Positions 48,401 through 61,200 of a DNA stretch of 64,000 nucleotides are shown here, in pieces (the stretch's first letter is position 1; each line of letters begins with the position of its first letter). The notes below the pieces were generated by a model that made no database searches, was not told where the DNA came from, and saw nothing but the letters and a program-made list of their open reading frames with translations. This DNA comes from Crambe crambe (Eukaryota > Porifera > Demospongiae > Poecilosclerida > Crambeidae), in contig OZ004591.1 in assembly GCA_963924555.1 (NCBI GenBank), positions 2,232,001 to 2,296,000 on the forward strand. Direction: 5' to 3'. The position numbers and the translations under genes were made by a program.

Positions 48401-51400
48401 GGGGGGGGGGGGGGGCTCTAGCCCCTGTCGCCCCCACCCTCAGCCGCCACTGGTTAGTATGTCTAATGTGTGACCTTGAAAATGAAAGCCAAAGTCTTCC
48501 AAAAGATATCTTTAAAGTGACACATGCAAGATCACAGGTGTAATTGTTAAGGAAGTCTCAGTTAGTATGCACTGAGTTATCTAATGTGTGACCTTGAAAG
48601 TGCAAGCCAAAATGGATGCATCATGTATACATAGACCATTTCTTTCCTGACCATAGCCTTATATGATGATGGCTGTAGTATCTACATTGGTTAAGTTAGC
48701 TCATATATTATGTGTTCCTACTTTAGAGCAGAAACACAAGAAAAATAGATACGGCTAAGCAAATTGCAATATTATCTACAGGCTTAGCTTGGGAACAAAA
48801 GAGAGGGGGGGCCCTCAACCCCACCCCTGGATCCAGCCCTGACAGCATTTGCAATGAAAATATAAAAACGGGAGTGGTAGTGGGACACCCACTAATAAGT
48901 ACTCTTTTAGTAGAAAATCTTGGATCCGCCACTGTATGCTACACTTTTAAATTTTCTTACCAATTTTTTAAAGCATAATAGGCATTTTTGTTGAGCATAA
49001 TAGGGCAGGGGTTCTGGCATTGGAGCATAGCATAATAGGGAAGAAAAAAAGCATAATTTGCATGTCTCTAAAGATGACACCATGTTTGTATACAGAACTT
49101 TGAGACTATACATACTTTATACAGTCACATGTAGCTACACTGACATGCAACACATAATACACATCATTATGTACAGACATTCCCATCACCTTCACAGGAT
49201 TACCAATCTTTATCTTACTTTCCCCTAACTCCCTCAGGGACATGGTCCTCTCCCACTGTCACTGGAACAAGGCCCCCTCCCTGTGCTCACTTCACACTAA
49301 CGAAGATAAATGCAAACACAGCTGTGATGTTTGGAGGTGACCTACCTGGTGATAAGACAACCAATGATGTGTACATCCTTGATCTGACAAAAATGGTGAG
49401 ATGTAAAGTGTGGTATTAAAATATAGTGTCTGTTTCCATTGTACATTAATGAAGTAGATATTTCAGTATATGCTCTGACAGATGTGATGTACTGACTGGA
49501 TGTTATCATTGTAGCTGGTCCATTATGTCCCCATAGGTAGAGTGCCACCACACTCAGATAAGATATTCATCTATCAAGGTGAATATCCAAGAAATGGGAG
49601 GTCAAGTATGATCATGTGACTTGAGGACCACCAGGACCAATTATGACCATTGTTTATTTAGTAGTAAAAAATGAAACCATGAAACTTTTAGGCCATTGAT
49701 TTTATGATCATATTATATTGTGTTCAGCATGAAGTGAGTTCCATTAGGGAAATATAATAATTATGACCACTGATGAAAGAAGTTATTTAGAATTGTGAAT
49801 GTAGCAATCATTTAGGTTGATAGTTCACAAACCATGTGTCTTCATTTCTCATTCATATAGTAGCTAGTAGGAAAGTATTAAATGGTCCAAATTTCATATA
49901 ATTTTGTACAGCAGCAGAAATGATAATTTATAGTTCGACTTATTAACCATGTGTGCATAAGCCTAACAGCTAGCTGGCATGCTTGATTGGTAGCAGCTGC
50001 AGTATTGATTTTCAGCAAGCAAGCTTCATCTCTCCCTGACTACAAGGTGCTAATAAAGCTGTAACAGAAGTACGGAATTCCCTGAAATGAACGAGCTACA
50101 GCAAGTTCATAACTGAACCACAACTTTTCTTTATAGCAACCATTGTTACATCCCATGGTTTCAATAGATCTGATCTCTCCATTGCTGTGGCAGCAATTAG
50201 TCTTTTGAGTTGAGCATAAGAAATTTTAACCAACCCGTAAGTACCAACCTAATAATCTTTCTGTTAATTTGTAAATTGTGAAGAAGGGGCTAAGTGATAG
50301 TGTTTGTCCATGTGTACATGTGTTTATATCATTTGATTGCAATTAATTTTATAACAAATTTATACTTCTTTTTTCCGTCATATCTCTTCCCTTATTTTAA
50401 CTACCTTAAAATCTAACCCCCGTTATTGAACTCTATAGGTTGCCTAGAAATTCATTTGACAGTATTAGTCATCTGTTCTTCTACTGAGTATTATAGCTCC
50501 TTGAATATCAATGAATACCTAATTACTGATGGAGACACACTTAACAGCTTGGTAATTGTAATTGTAACCTTTTGTAGCACTGGAGAAAACTGGCCCATCA
50601 GGAGGGAGAACCCTGTCCAGTGGCTAGAAGTGACCATGCTTCTGTTTGTCTGGGTTATGATGGAGATCACCCCCAGATTGTTGTGATTGGGGGACTTGGT
50701 GGTGGCAACAAGGTTCTAAGTGACATGTGGCTACTTGATGTAGTGTCTGGGAGGTGGAGGGAGGTGAGTGATAAATTAGAATAAATAATAACATTGGTGG
50801 GCACTGAATCATTTAGAATTAAAATCTCCCTTGTTGTTCTTCACCTCCCATGTGGTGTTATTGTTACTGTTTGTGTTGAAGACACTCTCTAGTGGCATCA
50901 TATCAGAGCACTCTACAACAGTAGCATATCATCAGTTTAATAAGTGTCATGCAGATATTGACAATGTGTGGGTTTCAGTTGAGATATAATGTTATGTCCT
51001 TACTGCATCACACTCAATTGGTAGTGTTTCATTATAGGCAATTCTTTCACTTTTGCTGTGTGGAGTTGGAGTAAAAAGTGTGCATTGTTTTAGTTGTAGC
51101 TACGAGGAAGTGCTTTTCTACCAATTATAATGTTTATAGTTAATAGAATTTTCCTTTATCTTCATAATTGGAGTGAGCATAGCAGCACATTAAGAGTTAC
51201 AGAGGGTAATTAAATTTAGTCTGGGTATGGAGTAATCTGTCAGGTGTTTGGAAAAATGGTTGGCATTCCCTAGAATAGTTTTAAAATGACCACTGACCAA
51301 GTAGTTATTATAATTATTTTTATGATGTGTGAGTAATAACAGTAACATTTGTCACATAAATCATTGATAATCACTGTACACATTATCCACAACATGCTGT

Positions 51401-52288
51401 GTACCTCTCCATCTGCTAATAGGCAGGTGCTGCATGTATGAGTGTTTCTAATTACCCTCTTCATGTGTGCACAGCAAGTGTTAATCTGGACTTAAAATTA
51501 CTTGTTCATTTCCACTTGGACAGCTATACAAACTTCTATTTCCTCTAATAGCTCAAAACTGTCAAGTATTTCTTCAGCTCTGGAGTCCTAGTCTTCAGTT
51601 AGCTATCTAATTATTCCATTCCTAATTTGCACGTGAATGTGAAATTCATTGCCATGTCCATATACATGCTTGGGGTGTGAAATGTGAGGTTACCACATAT
51701 TAGAGTAATGTGATCCATTTTGCTATTTTAAGTATGTATGTTGCTATGTTCTGTGCTATCTTCAAAGTTCTAATGCAGTGGTACCTGATGACCTTTTTAT
51801 TAGCCAGTACTAACACCAATTATTGGCACCATGTAGTTTAGTATTAGAGGTCAAAACTAACAGTGCTGGAATTAACCATCTAGCACTTATTGGATTATTA
51901 TTTGTAGTCTAAAGTACAAATTATCATGAAATGACCTCCTTACTCCCTCTAGTTATGTGTGATATTTGCATGACATTGTCTTGATGAGGATGTATTTCAC
52001 AATGGCATAATATGGAGGTTTTTAAGTCTTGTGGTGTGGAGACTAGTGATGATGTGTGTATTGAAATGGAGGATGATGTCATGGTAATTGTGAGAGGGAT
52101 GATCCGTGTCCATGTGCAGATCAAAGTTCCAAGTTTCCAGTCAAGATGTGACCACACTGCTGATGTGTTCCATTTCAATGCAAGACTGGCGGATGTCATT
52201 CTATTTGGTGGGGTTCCTGAGTGGCCAAAGATTTGGAAGTCTGCTGCTGATTTTCCAATGATAGCCCAGACCACTGTACTACGATTTG
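45413..52288 (+). CDS. Kelch propeller exons 1-4 (copy B)
   Basis: Exon 1 (45413-45920) has LLMYGGRTKDF, FYHFGGNSGS and LICFGGRGIPS. Exon 2 (49238-49395) has NANTAVMFGGDLPGD and NDVYILDLTKM. Exon 3 (50578-50763) has HWRKLAHQEGE, QIVVIGGLGGGN and SDMWLLDVVSGRW. Exon 4 (52120-52288) has DVFHFNARLADVILFGGVPE. Each blade has the double glycine and following aromatic/hydrophobic strand of Kelch motifs. The count is about six blades when the circular closure by exon 1 is allowed. Exon phases are the same as in copy A. Confidence 0.75.
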
Positions 52289-55200
52289 GTGAGTGTGATT
52301 TAACTGATGCTAGTCATACTATACTTCATTCCTCCATAATATAAGTACAGTAGAAAGTCACTGGAGGTCTTTATTTCCATGTATTGTGAATACTTACATT
52401 TTAAGTGTGCATATTTTAATGTCTCTATTACCCACTGACTTAACATCTCTGTACAGTGGGACCTCTAAATAAGCAGACATGTCTGGAAGAGCATAATAGT
52501 CTCTTTATTTGGAGACATAGTGACATTACTGTAAATCTTCTATTTAGTGTGTTACTCTAATATAGTGTCACAATCACATTTAGACCCATTCTTATAATCA
52601 TGGCACTAAATGAAGTTTTAGTATGACATTGCACTAAGCACCACTCTATAATGCAGTCAATCTAGTCTAATAATAAACTCTCATTCTGTTGATGTGCCTG
52701 TCATGATTTTTTCTGGCATGTTAATTGGACAATTTATGGTATTGGATGTTCTATAGTAACTGTTGTTGTTTGTTGCACTTGTTAGGAAGTTGTGTTCGTG
52801 GTTTGTGCATGTCTTGTGTTGTGTGTGGTTACAAGCTATTCACAAGATTAGAGACAGGCAAGTCTGATGGTTTGCTTTAGAATGATTATTTCATGCTTTC
52901 TAAACACCCTATTCTTCTGGAGGTGAAACATACTTCACTTTCATTGGACCACCACACATCCAAACTCATTTAGACCAACTCCTTTAAATTTGGGATAATT
53001 GATTTGACATAAATCTACATAGAAATTGAGTTGGTTTAATCCAGTTTTCAATATTTAGCAAACTTCTTAACTTCTTAATTCCTTTTCAAATCATTCATTA
53101 TTTTCCTAACTCCTTTATCTGATGATAAATTTGTTCATGTAATAAGGTTTCAATATGCAAGGGTCAGCACCCTCGTAATCTTAGAGGTCGTATTTCTTGA
53201 AAAGAATTTCATGATTTTCCCCTTGCAATTTGCATATGCTGTATATAGCTACTTAATTACTATTTTATCAAGTGATCTCCACTTACCAACCACTCATTGA
53301 TAATTAATATTTCAAAATTAATAACTACCATCCATCATACTTTTTCATTTCTTCTCCACCACCTTGTGATATGAAGAATATCACTATAACTTAATACTAT
53401 CAACAGAAAACAATGTTCATCAATTTAATGGATATCACTTCTATTTCTCGTCTAGTTTCTAGTTACTAGATAGTTTCCATGCAGTAACTAGTTACCATAT
53501 GGTGGAAAATTTTCATTGAGTAAAACTTTCATGGATTCAGTTATTTTGAAAAAAATAATACACCAACATAATTTTTATGGTTCACATTGAGAAACAACAA
53601 CAGTATTTCCCAACCAATTAGCTAAGATTGATTCCTGTCAAAAGCTGGTCTAAACCTCCACCATAAATCTCACTATCATTTAATGACATACAAAGACACT
53701 CTTCAAACCTGAGGTCAACCATAACATAATTATTACTAATGCTAATTAGAATGTGTTGATAATGAGTGGAGTCTGATTGATGTGTGCAAGTTTCCTGACC
53801 TTGGGAGTCCAGAGAGAGTGAAAATGAAAGAAGAACTGAAGAAGAATTCCAGTAAGTGTGCATATGTAATTATAGAGTTAGTATCATATCAACCCTCAGT
53901 GCATGCACGAAGGTTACAGTACTCAATTGTGTATGTATTAATTAGTGTATCTGTTACATCCACCATGAAGCCGACCTCAACTACCGTATAGTGGGTATAT
54001 TTCAAGGGATAAAAGTTTTGCGATTAAACCTTTTTGTCTTATTTCACGGGGAAATCATTTGCAGTTTTGATTTTGAAAAAATAACCAAAAAACCTGACCA
54101 GCAGCCATGTGCACACGTGCATGCACACTGAGCTAGATTTATATCTAGCTAGCTGAAGCTTCGATGGCATGCAAATCTAGGCCATCTTTCGTTTGAGACT
54201 ATGTTCTAGACGGGTTAAGTTTAAGACGATATCTGGAGTGCAGCAGTTAGCAAAGTGTTATAATTATTGTGCAGTTATCCTTTTGCCATGGCATATCAAA
54301 GCCAGATCATGTGGCTCTATTTTACTTCAGTGAGGTGAGTCTATCCATTGTAGAGTCACAGACACATGAACTAGATGTAACGTGATTAGTCTGAGAGTCT
54401 GGGCCGAGTGAGACTATCTAGTGATTTGCCAAAGTGATTTGCGTGGTTAAATATTCGCAAACAGAAGAGAAATTGTGACATCTACGAAATTTTCACCTCT
54501 TGAAATATACCCGCTATACGATATACCCAAGTGATACTCTCCAGTGTATTCATAGTCTTTATTCCTAGAAAGATGGCAAGTGAGCTTCCTTACATATTCT
54601 TCAGCCAGCAATAATTTAAATTCAGCTTCAACATTGTCTAGACGATACTTTCCAGCATTTCAATAGCTTGCCTTACTCAGAAAACTCAGAAAGAAGACAA
54701 GATTGGTAGTAAATCATGAAAATGTAGACTGTGTACTTAATACCTTCAACTGATCAACGATCTCCTGCTCAATATCTGAAATGTAATGCAAATATCTACT
54801 TCAACACACACAGTACAGATAACTCAACAATTTATAGAGTAATTATGGTGAGTCTGAGCAATTCCACCATACATATATAATAATATAGAAACATTCTATG
54901 ATCATTCAGTATACGAGTTTAATTTGGCGGTGTATTAAATTTAATGGTTTGGCTGTCTGTCTTGGAACCACCAATAATAATGTCTGCCATTCAGAAACTA
55001 GCAGCATGCATTAGTGGCAAGTGCATGATAACGCGCACCGCCATGCCACCACACTTGGTAAATACCAAATAAAAGAGTTTTATTTGTCATTTGTATCAAA
55101 AGTAACACATATACCATAATTTTTATTTCCATACATGAATGTGTCTACTATACTTACCTTGTGCTGTACAGCAAAGTTTTCTTATGACAACGACCACAAG

Positions 55201-58200
55201 TATAACATGCACTCAGAGCATCATTAATACAAAATCACAAATAAACATCCACACAGAGCACAGACATTTTCCCCTCACAGTTTGAATACAATTATATACA
55301 CAGCACCCATGCTGACCTTATAACATGGAACCATCACCTTCAATGACAAACAACTCAAAGTGAGAGCTTTTCATTGAATGTAGCAATAATGGATGGGTGA
55401 TGGAACCCTTCATTCATGTCTGATCCACTTGAAGGATGGCATCCAGCATGGCTTCTTCAGGGAAGACTCTCTATTACCTCAAACTATGCATAAGTACTGC
55501 ATGCATCGAGCAAGCACAGAGAGCAGTGCACAGTTTATTGAATAATTATAACGAATACAATACACAACACCCAAACCTTATAACTTAGTTGGAACCATCA
55601 CCTTCAATAACAAACAACTCAAATGACAGTTAATTTCAGCTCTCAACAATCTATAACACATACAAACAAGCAATCCACCAAATATCTAATTTGATCATCA
55701 GGCTTGCACCACAATGCCCTGCATTTCTCTAGTAGAAAAAAATTTGTGAGTTGCTGAGATTCCCAATGATTGCAAGATACTATGAATTGCACTTTGCTGT
55801 ATGTAGTAGTCAATGTGTGCGCTGAGGGCTAATACTTCAGAGTGGATGGGTGATGGAACCCTTCACTTTATGTCTGATCCATTGAATTTAGTGATCGAGC
55901 AATACTTGAAGGAAGGCATCCAGCATGGCTTCATTCCATCAGAAGTTGCCAACTTCCTAGCTTATGGAGTTCCGGGATCAGGGAAGACGTCTCTCCACTA
56001 TTCTCTCTACGACCTCCCTGCACCGGAACTACGCATAAGTACTGCATGTATCGAGCAAGCACAGAGAGCAGTGCTAGTCACAAGAAGCAGTGAAGATTCT
56101 TCATCTGAAATCGTGATATGCAAACCAGTGGAAGAGCAAGATCTTAAAGAAATGCTTGCGAAAGAGATGACAGAAGAAAGGATAACCGAGGAAAAGAAAG
56201 AAGCATTTTCACGAATCGAAAAGATGCTGAAGAAAAATCCTCCAGTGGAAGATCGCTCGACTCGACCCGTGTCACCTCCCACTCAAGAGCCGACTCCAGT
56301 GCCACTGCAGCACTTACTTCAGCCTGTTTCAATTCCAGGGCCTTCCCCCACACCTGATGAAGAAGCTACTTCGCACTTAGTCATATCACCTCGAGTGAAA
56401 TTGCAAGGGATGGATGAAATCCTGTATTTGATGCTCCACCCCACCCCAGCCAACCTACCACGACTGAGAAATCGCTTGGTGCAATTCATCGACAGTGGTG
56501 GACAGCCCAAGTTATTGGAGATGTTACCTGCATATCTCCGAAATCTCTCCGGTTTGATGCTTGTGCATCGTCTCTTGGAGAGCCTCAGCACCATGCCCAA
56601 AGCCGAATACTGCGATAAAGATGGTAAGCTGTTCGAATTGGGTCACTTCAACCTGACCAATTTGGAAATGTTGGTGAAGTGTGCACAGCTCTCTCGTTAC
56701 CACCAGTCTCATCTGGCACTTCCTCACGTGGAATACGATGATTCACCTCCTGACATAGTAGTGGTGGGCACCTTCAAAGATCAGGAAGGCAAATGCAAGC
56801 AAACCAGGGAGGAGAAAAATGCTCAACTGGAAGTGGCATTTGAGCAGTTTGGCAAGAGCATCATCAGGCGATCAAATGGGGAGATCATCTTTGGTGTGGA
56901 TGCCACCTCTCGCAGCGATCCTGTAATCTTGGAGCTAAGAGCTGCCTTGAAGCATATGAAATGCCTGCACTACAAGTGCCCAATCCTGTGGTACCTCCTT
57001 GAGGTGGAGCTGAGGAAGCTGGGGAAGAAAGTTATTCCCAAAGAGTATGTCATGTCAATAGCCAAAGAGTTGCATATCGAAATCACAGAATCGATAGAAG
57101 CTGCATTGCTGTTTTGGCATGAAATTAATCTCATCATGTATTTTCCCAACATTCTTCCTGAAGTTGTCATATTCCAGCCAGATGCCATGATTGGAATGAT
57201 CAGTCAACTCTATGAGCAGCATGTCAAGATCAGTGACACTGCTGAATGCGATATTTCCTCTGAAGAAGATTTACGTTTTCGAGACCAAGCTGTCTTTAAT
57301 GATGATTATGCCCACCACATCAAAAATGAGACCATCTTGTCAGTGGATGAGCTCCTCCTTATCCTTCAGGACAGGAAGACCATTGCAAGATTGCCTTACA
57401 ATGATGACGGCTCCTCTCTATATTTCATGCCCAGCCTTTTAGAAGAGTTGACTGAAGATGGGTTTGCTGCTTCTCATTCTCAACTTGCTTCTCAACTTTC
57501 ACTCACTTCACCTCTGCTGGTCTCCTTCCCCACTCCTGAGGTTCCTTCAGGTCTCTTTTGCACTTTTATATCTGATATAGTCTCTTCCAGCGAGTGCAAG
57601 GTTCCTGACCTGGATAGTTCCACCAAGTTGTATAGGAACTTCATCTCCATCACTCTCAGCATCAGCCCAGTCTCTTTTGGTACTCTCACTCTGTACAACA
57701 CAGGAAAGATTTTCTCCATCACTCCTGATTCCATCTCCTCTTATTTGTTCTTGCCAAAAGTGAAGAAGCTTGTAGCTAAAGCTCTTGATGCTTCTTGTAG
57801 GGTGTTGTGTTACAGAAAGCTTCACCAGTTCTCCTTCCAGTGTGAGTGTGGCCAATCTCCTCCTCATGTTGCTCACCTTTCACCTGATGAGAAAGTGACC
57901 ATTTGCTCTTTGGATACTGCTAAAGGTGGAAATGATCTTACAAAGAAGCAAATTCTGTGGACAGGTAGGTTCAGTGATAACTGTTTTTTTATTCCTCTCT
58001 AATAATATTTTGTTACTTGTTCCAGATCAGTGCAGTGATGTTGCATCTCAGACTGTGTGTAGCATGGAGACTTCAGTGAATGGTAAATAATGTACCTTTT
58101 ACAAAGAATTATTGCCCCATTCTCCTGTATTCCTATTATGTCTCTTATTGCAATTTTATAATGTCATGTTTCCATTCATGTATATCTAGTCAGCAGGTAC

Positions 58201-61200
58201 AAAAGTGAATTCTACAGCAACCAAAGATGAGCATTTACTTTATGTATTTATCATACTATAGATAACCATCGAGGAATGGATGTAGTGGGATCATCCTCTT
58301 TCATCTATAGAGGAGAAGCTTCCACCTTTACTTGGAATAACCATGGCTTCAAGCTTCACCTTCAAGAAGGTGCATTGAGGTCTGACATCATGGAATGTCC
58401 TATTCATCTCAAGGCAGCAATATCTGGCCAGTTCCAGTTTCCTGATGGTGCTGAGCTGGTGAGTGGTGTGTACCACATCCACAGTCCTGAGCAGTTCACC
58501 AAAACAACGACACTTGAAATCCAGCACTTCTCGTCTTCTGATTCTCAGAAAGAAATTGATGACCTTTGCTTTGTCTCCAGTAACAAAGACCAGCTTCCCT
58601 ACCTCTTCTCCTTTTGTAAAGAAGGCATATTCTCCATTGGTAGTCAGTTTGGAGCCATTGAAACAAAAAGCTTTGGCAAGTTTGCAATTGTGAGAAGAAA
58701 GAAGAAAGGTTATTTTCCTCTCTTTCAGAGCAGCATTACTTCTCATAACTTGTATCAATCACATGTTTTGTATACAAAGAAAAATGACAGCAATTGGGTC
58801 ATAACATATTCCATCATTCAACAGGCTGAACTATATTCCAAGGTAACCACCACAAATATGAGCACAAGGAATTTTTATCATAACTTACTGTCATCCATCA
58901 GATACTGTTTGAGAAGTTTCCACAAGAGAGCCTATATGATTCAAGCAATCAGCAAGTCACTTTCACACAAAGTGAGATCACACTCAATATCCCAGTAACT
59001 GGTGTAGCTGTTAATATGTGGACCATTCAACCTTTGACTGCACCAGTAGTAAGTTTGTCTCCCATGCATTTTAGATCAAAGTTACAATCATCCTCTTTTT
59101 TAGATCACAAAAAATGATGTTGATGCATTCAATACTGGCAAGCAGTTACCATTTTGTGAGCTGAATGTGTACAAAAATCCAAAAGATGTTGGGTCTCCTT
59201 TAAAGTATCGTATTGATCTCCTTGGAGTAAAGAAGCCTCACGACTTCTTTCTTCTGAATATATCACCTCATTATGGTAGGCTTCATGCACCTTCCTTTGT
59301 ATTTTTAAACTATATTATGTTGTTGTTGTTGTTGTTTTTTGTTAATAGATATCCATGTGAACAACTTGAAAACTCAGACTGTAGTCCCCACTAATACTTC
59401 AGTGAAAGGTGTGTGTCATTATTATTGCTAGAAACTATTTGTAATAATTATTATTACAGAGTACAAACGTGGAGTGGATGTTGTAGGAACCACATCCTTC
59501 ATTTACAGAGGAAAGGCTACTAGCTTTGTTTGGAAAAATCATGGCTTTAGGCTCCACTTTCCAGAAAGTGCTTTGCCTCCTGGGATCACTGAGTGTGCCA
59601 TTCAAGTTAATGCAGCTCTCTGTGGTCATTTTGAATTCTCCAGCGATACTGAGTTGGTTAGCGGAGTTTACTACATTCGTTGCCATCACTCATTCACTAA
59701 GCCAGTGACTATGGAGATACAGCACTATTCTGCTATCAACTCCAAAGAAGATATCGAAGAACTCAGTTTTGCCATCAGCATTGGAGACGAGTTACCCTGT
59801 CAGTTCAACTTGCGTGAGAATGGAGTATTTGCTGCTCATTCTCAATTTGGGGCTATGGAACTTAAGCATTTCTGCAAGTATGCTATTGTGAGAAAAAGGA
59901 AAGAGAAGAGAAATGCTTCACATGTTCTCTACCGAGCATATTTACTCAATATTCTGAAGGATACTGGCAATGAGTGGGATGTAATATTCAGCATTATTCA
60001 AGATTCTGAACTCCATGCTAAGGTATAGTTGATTATAGTTTGAATTCCTCTATGATACTGGCTATTTTTCATAGGTATTGTTTGAGCACTATCAAATCGT
60101 TAGTACTCAGAATGTACTTGATCAGGAAATTATCTTCCTGGAAGGAGAGATTAAACTCAGCATTCCAATATCTGGTGTGACTGTGGATGATTCTTGGAGA
60201 ATACAACCTTTAACAGCACCTGTGGTCAGTTCTACAACAATTTCATTGCTGTTAATAATATTAATAACTTGCTATCTGCATGAGTATTTGTATCATTCCA
60301 GCTAGCAATTGGTACCATATGTTAGGTCCTTACATAGAATACTTACATTCTAGATCCAAAAGGAGATTGTGGATGCATTTCAGAAGAACAGGCAGCTGTC
60401 ATGTCGTAAACTGCGTGTGTATAGGACCTCTGAAAAAGCAGACCCTCGTCTAACTCATCAAATCACACTTCTTGGTGCCAAAGAGCCCAATAATGTTTTT
60501 GTTCTCTGTCTATTGTATCCTGGTATGTTAATTCATAATACTAACATTAAGTAGGTAGTATACATGTTAACATGTACAATAGCTATGAAAATGAATGAGA
60601 GTTATTATTATTTTTTTTGCAGTACCTTCTCCAGTGCAATCTCCGCCGTCATCTGGAAATGAACCAGGGATTTCCCCAGTAGCATCAGCTACCAATGTAA
60701 GTCACTTTAAGACCTCATGATCTCACCTAACTCATAACTGACAATAATAGGTGAGAGCCAGCACTAGTCCACAAGTCGTATCTCCAGAAAAATCTTGTAA
60801 GTACATAATGGTCCTTATATAATTTTATCACTGACTGTGACTGAGTAAATCCATTTACAGACCAGAACATACTGGCAACAGTAGATGACACAGACCTTGG
60901 TAAGCAAGCTATACACATACTTGTAGTTTGCAGTTACTGTTCATTCTTCCTTCTTTCTAAGGTATTGATGATATTGGAGATGTCTTTGATGAAGTGGAGA
61001 AGTTATCTCCAAAATGGGACTTGTTAGCTATGAAGCTACGTCTGAGAAATCATGCAGTTGAAAACATCCAGGAAAATTGCAGTGATGTCATGAGTAGCCT
61101 TAGTAAAGCCTTAAAAGAGTGGCTGAAGTTGAACTACAATCACCAAAAATATGGAAGACCAAGCTGGCAGAGGCTAGCAGAGGCAGTGCGGAGTCTCGAT

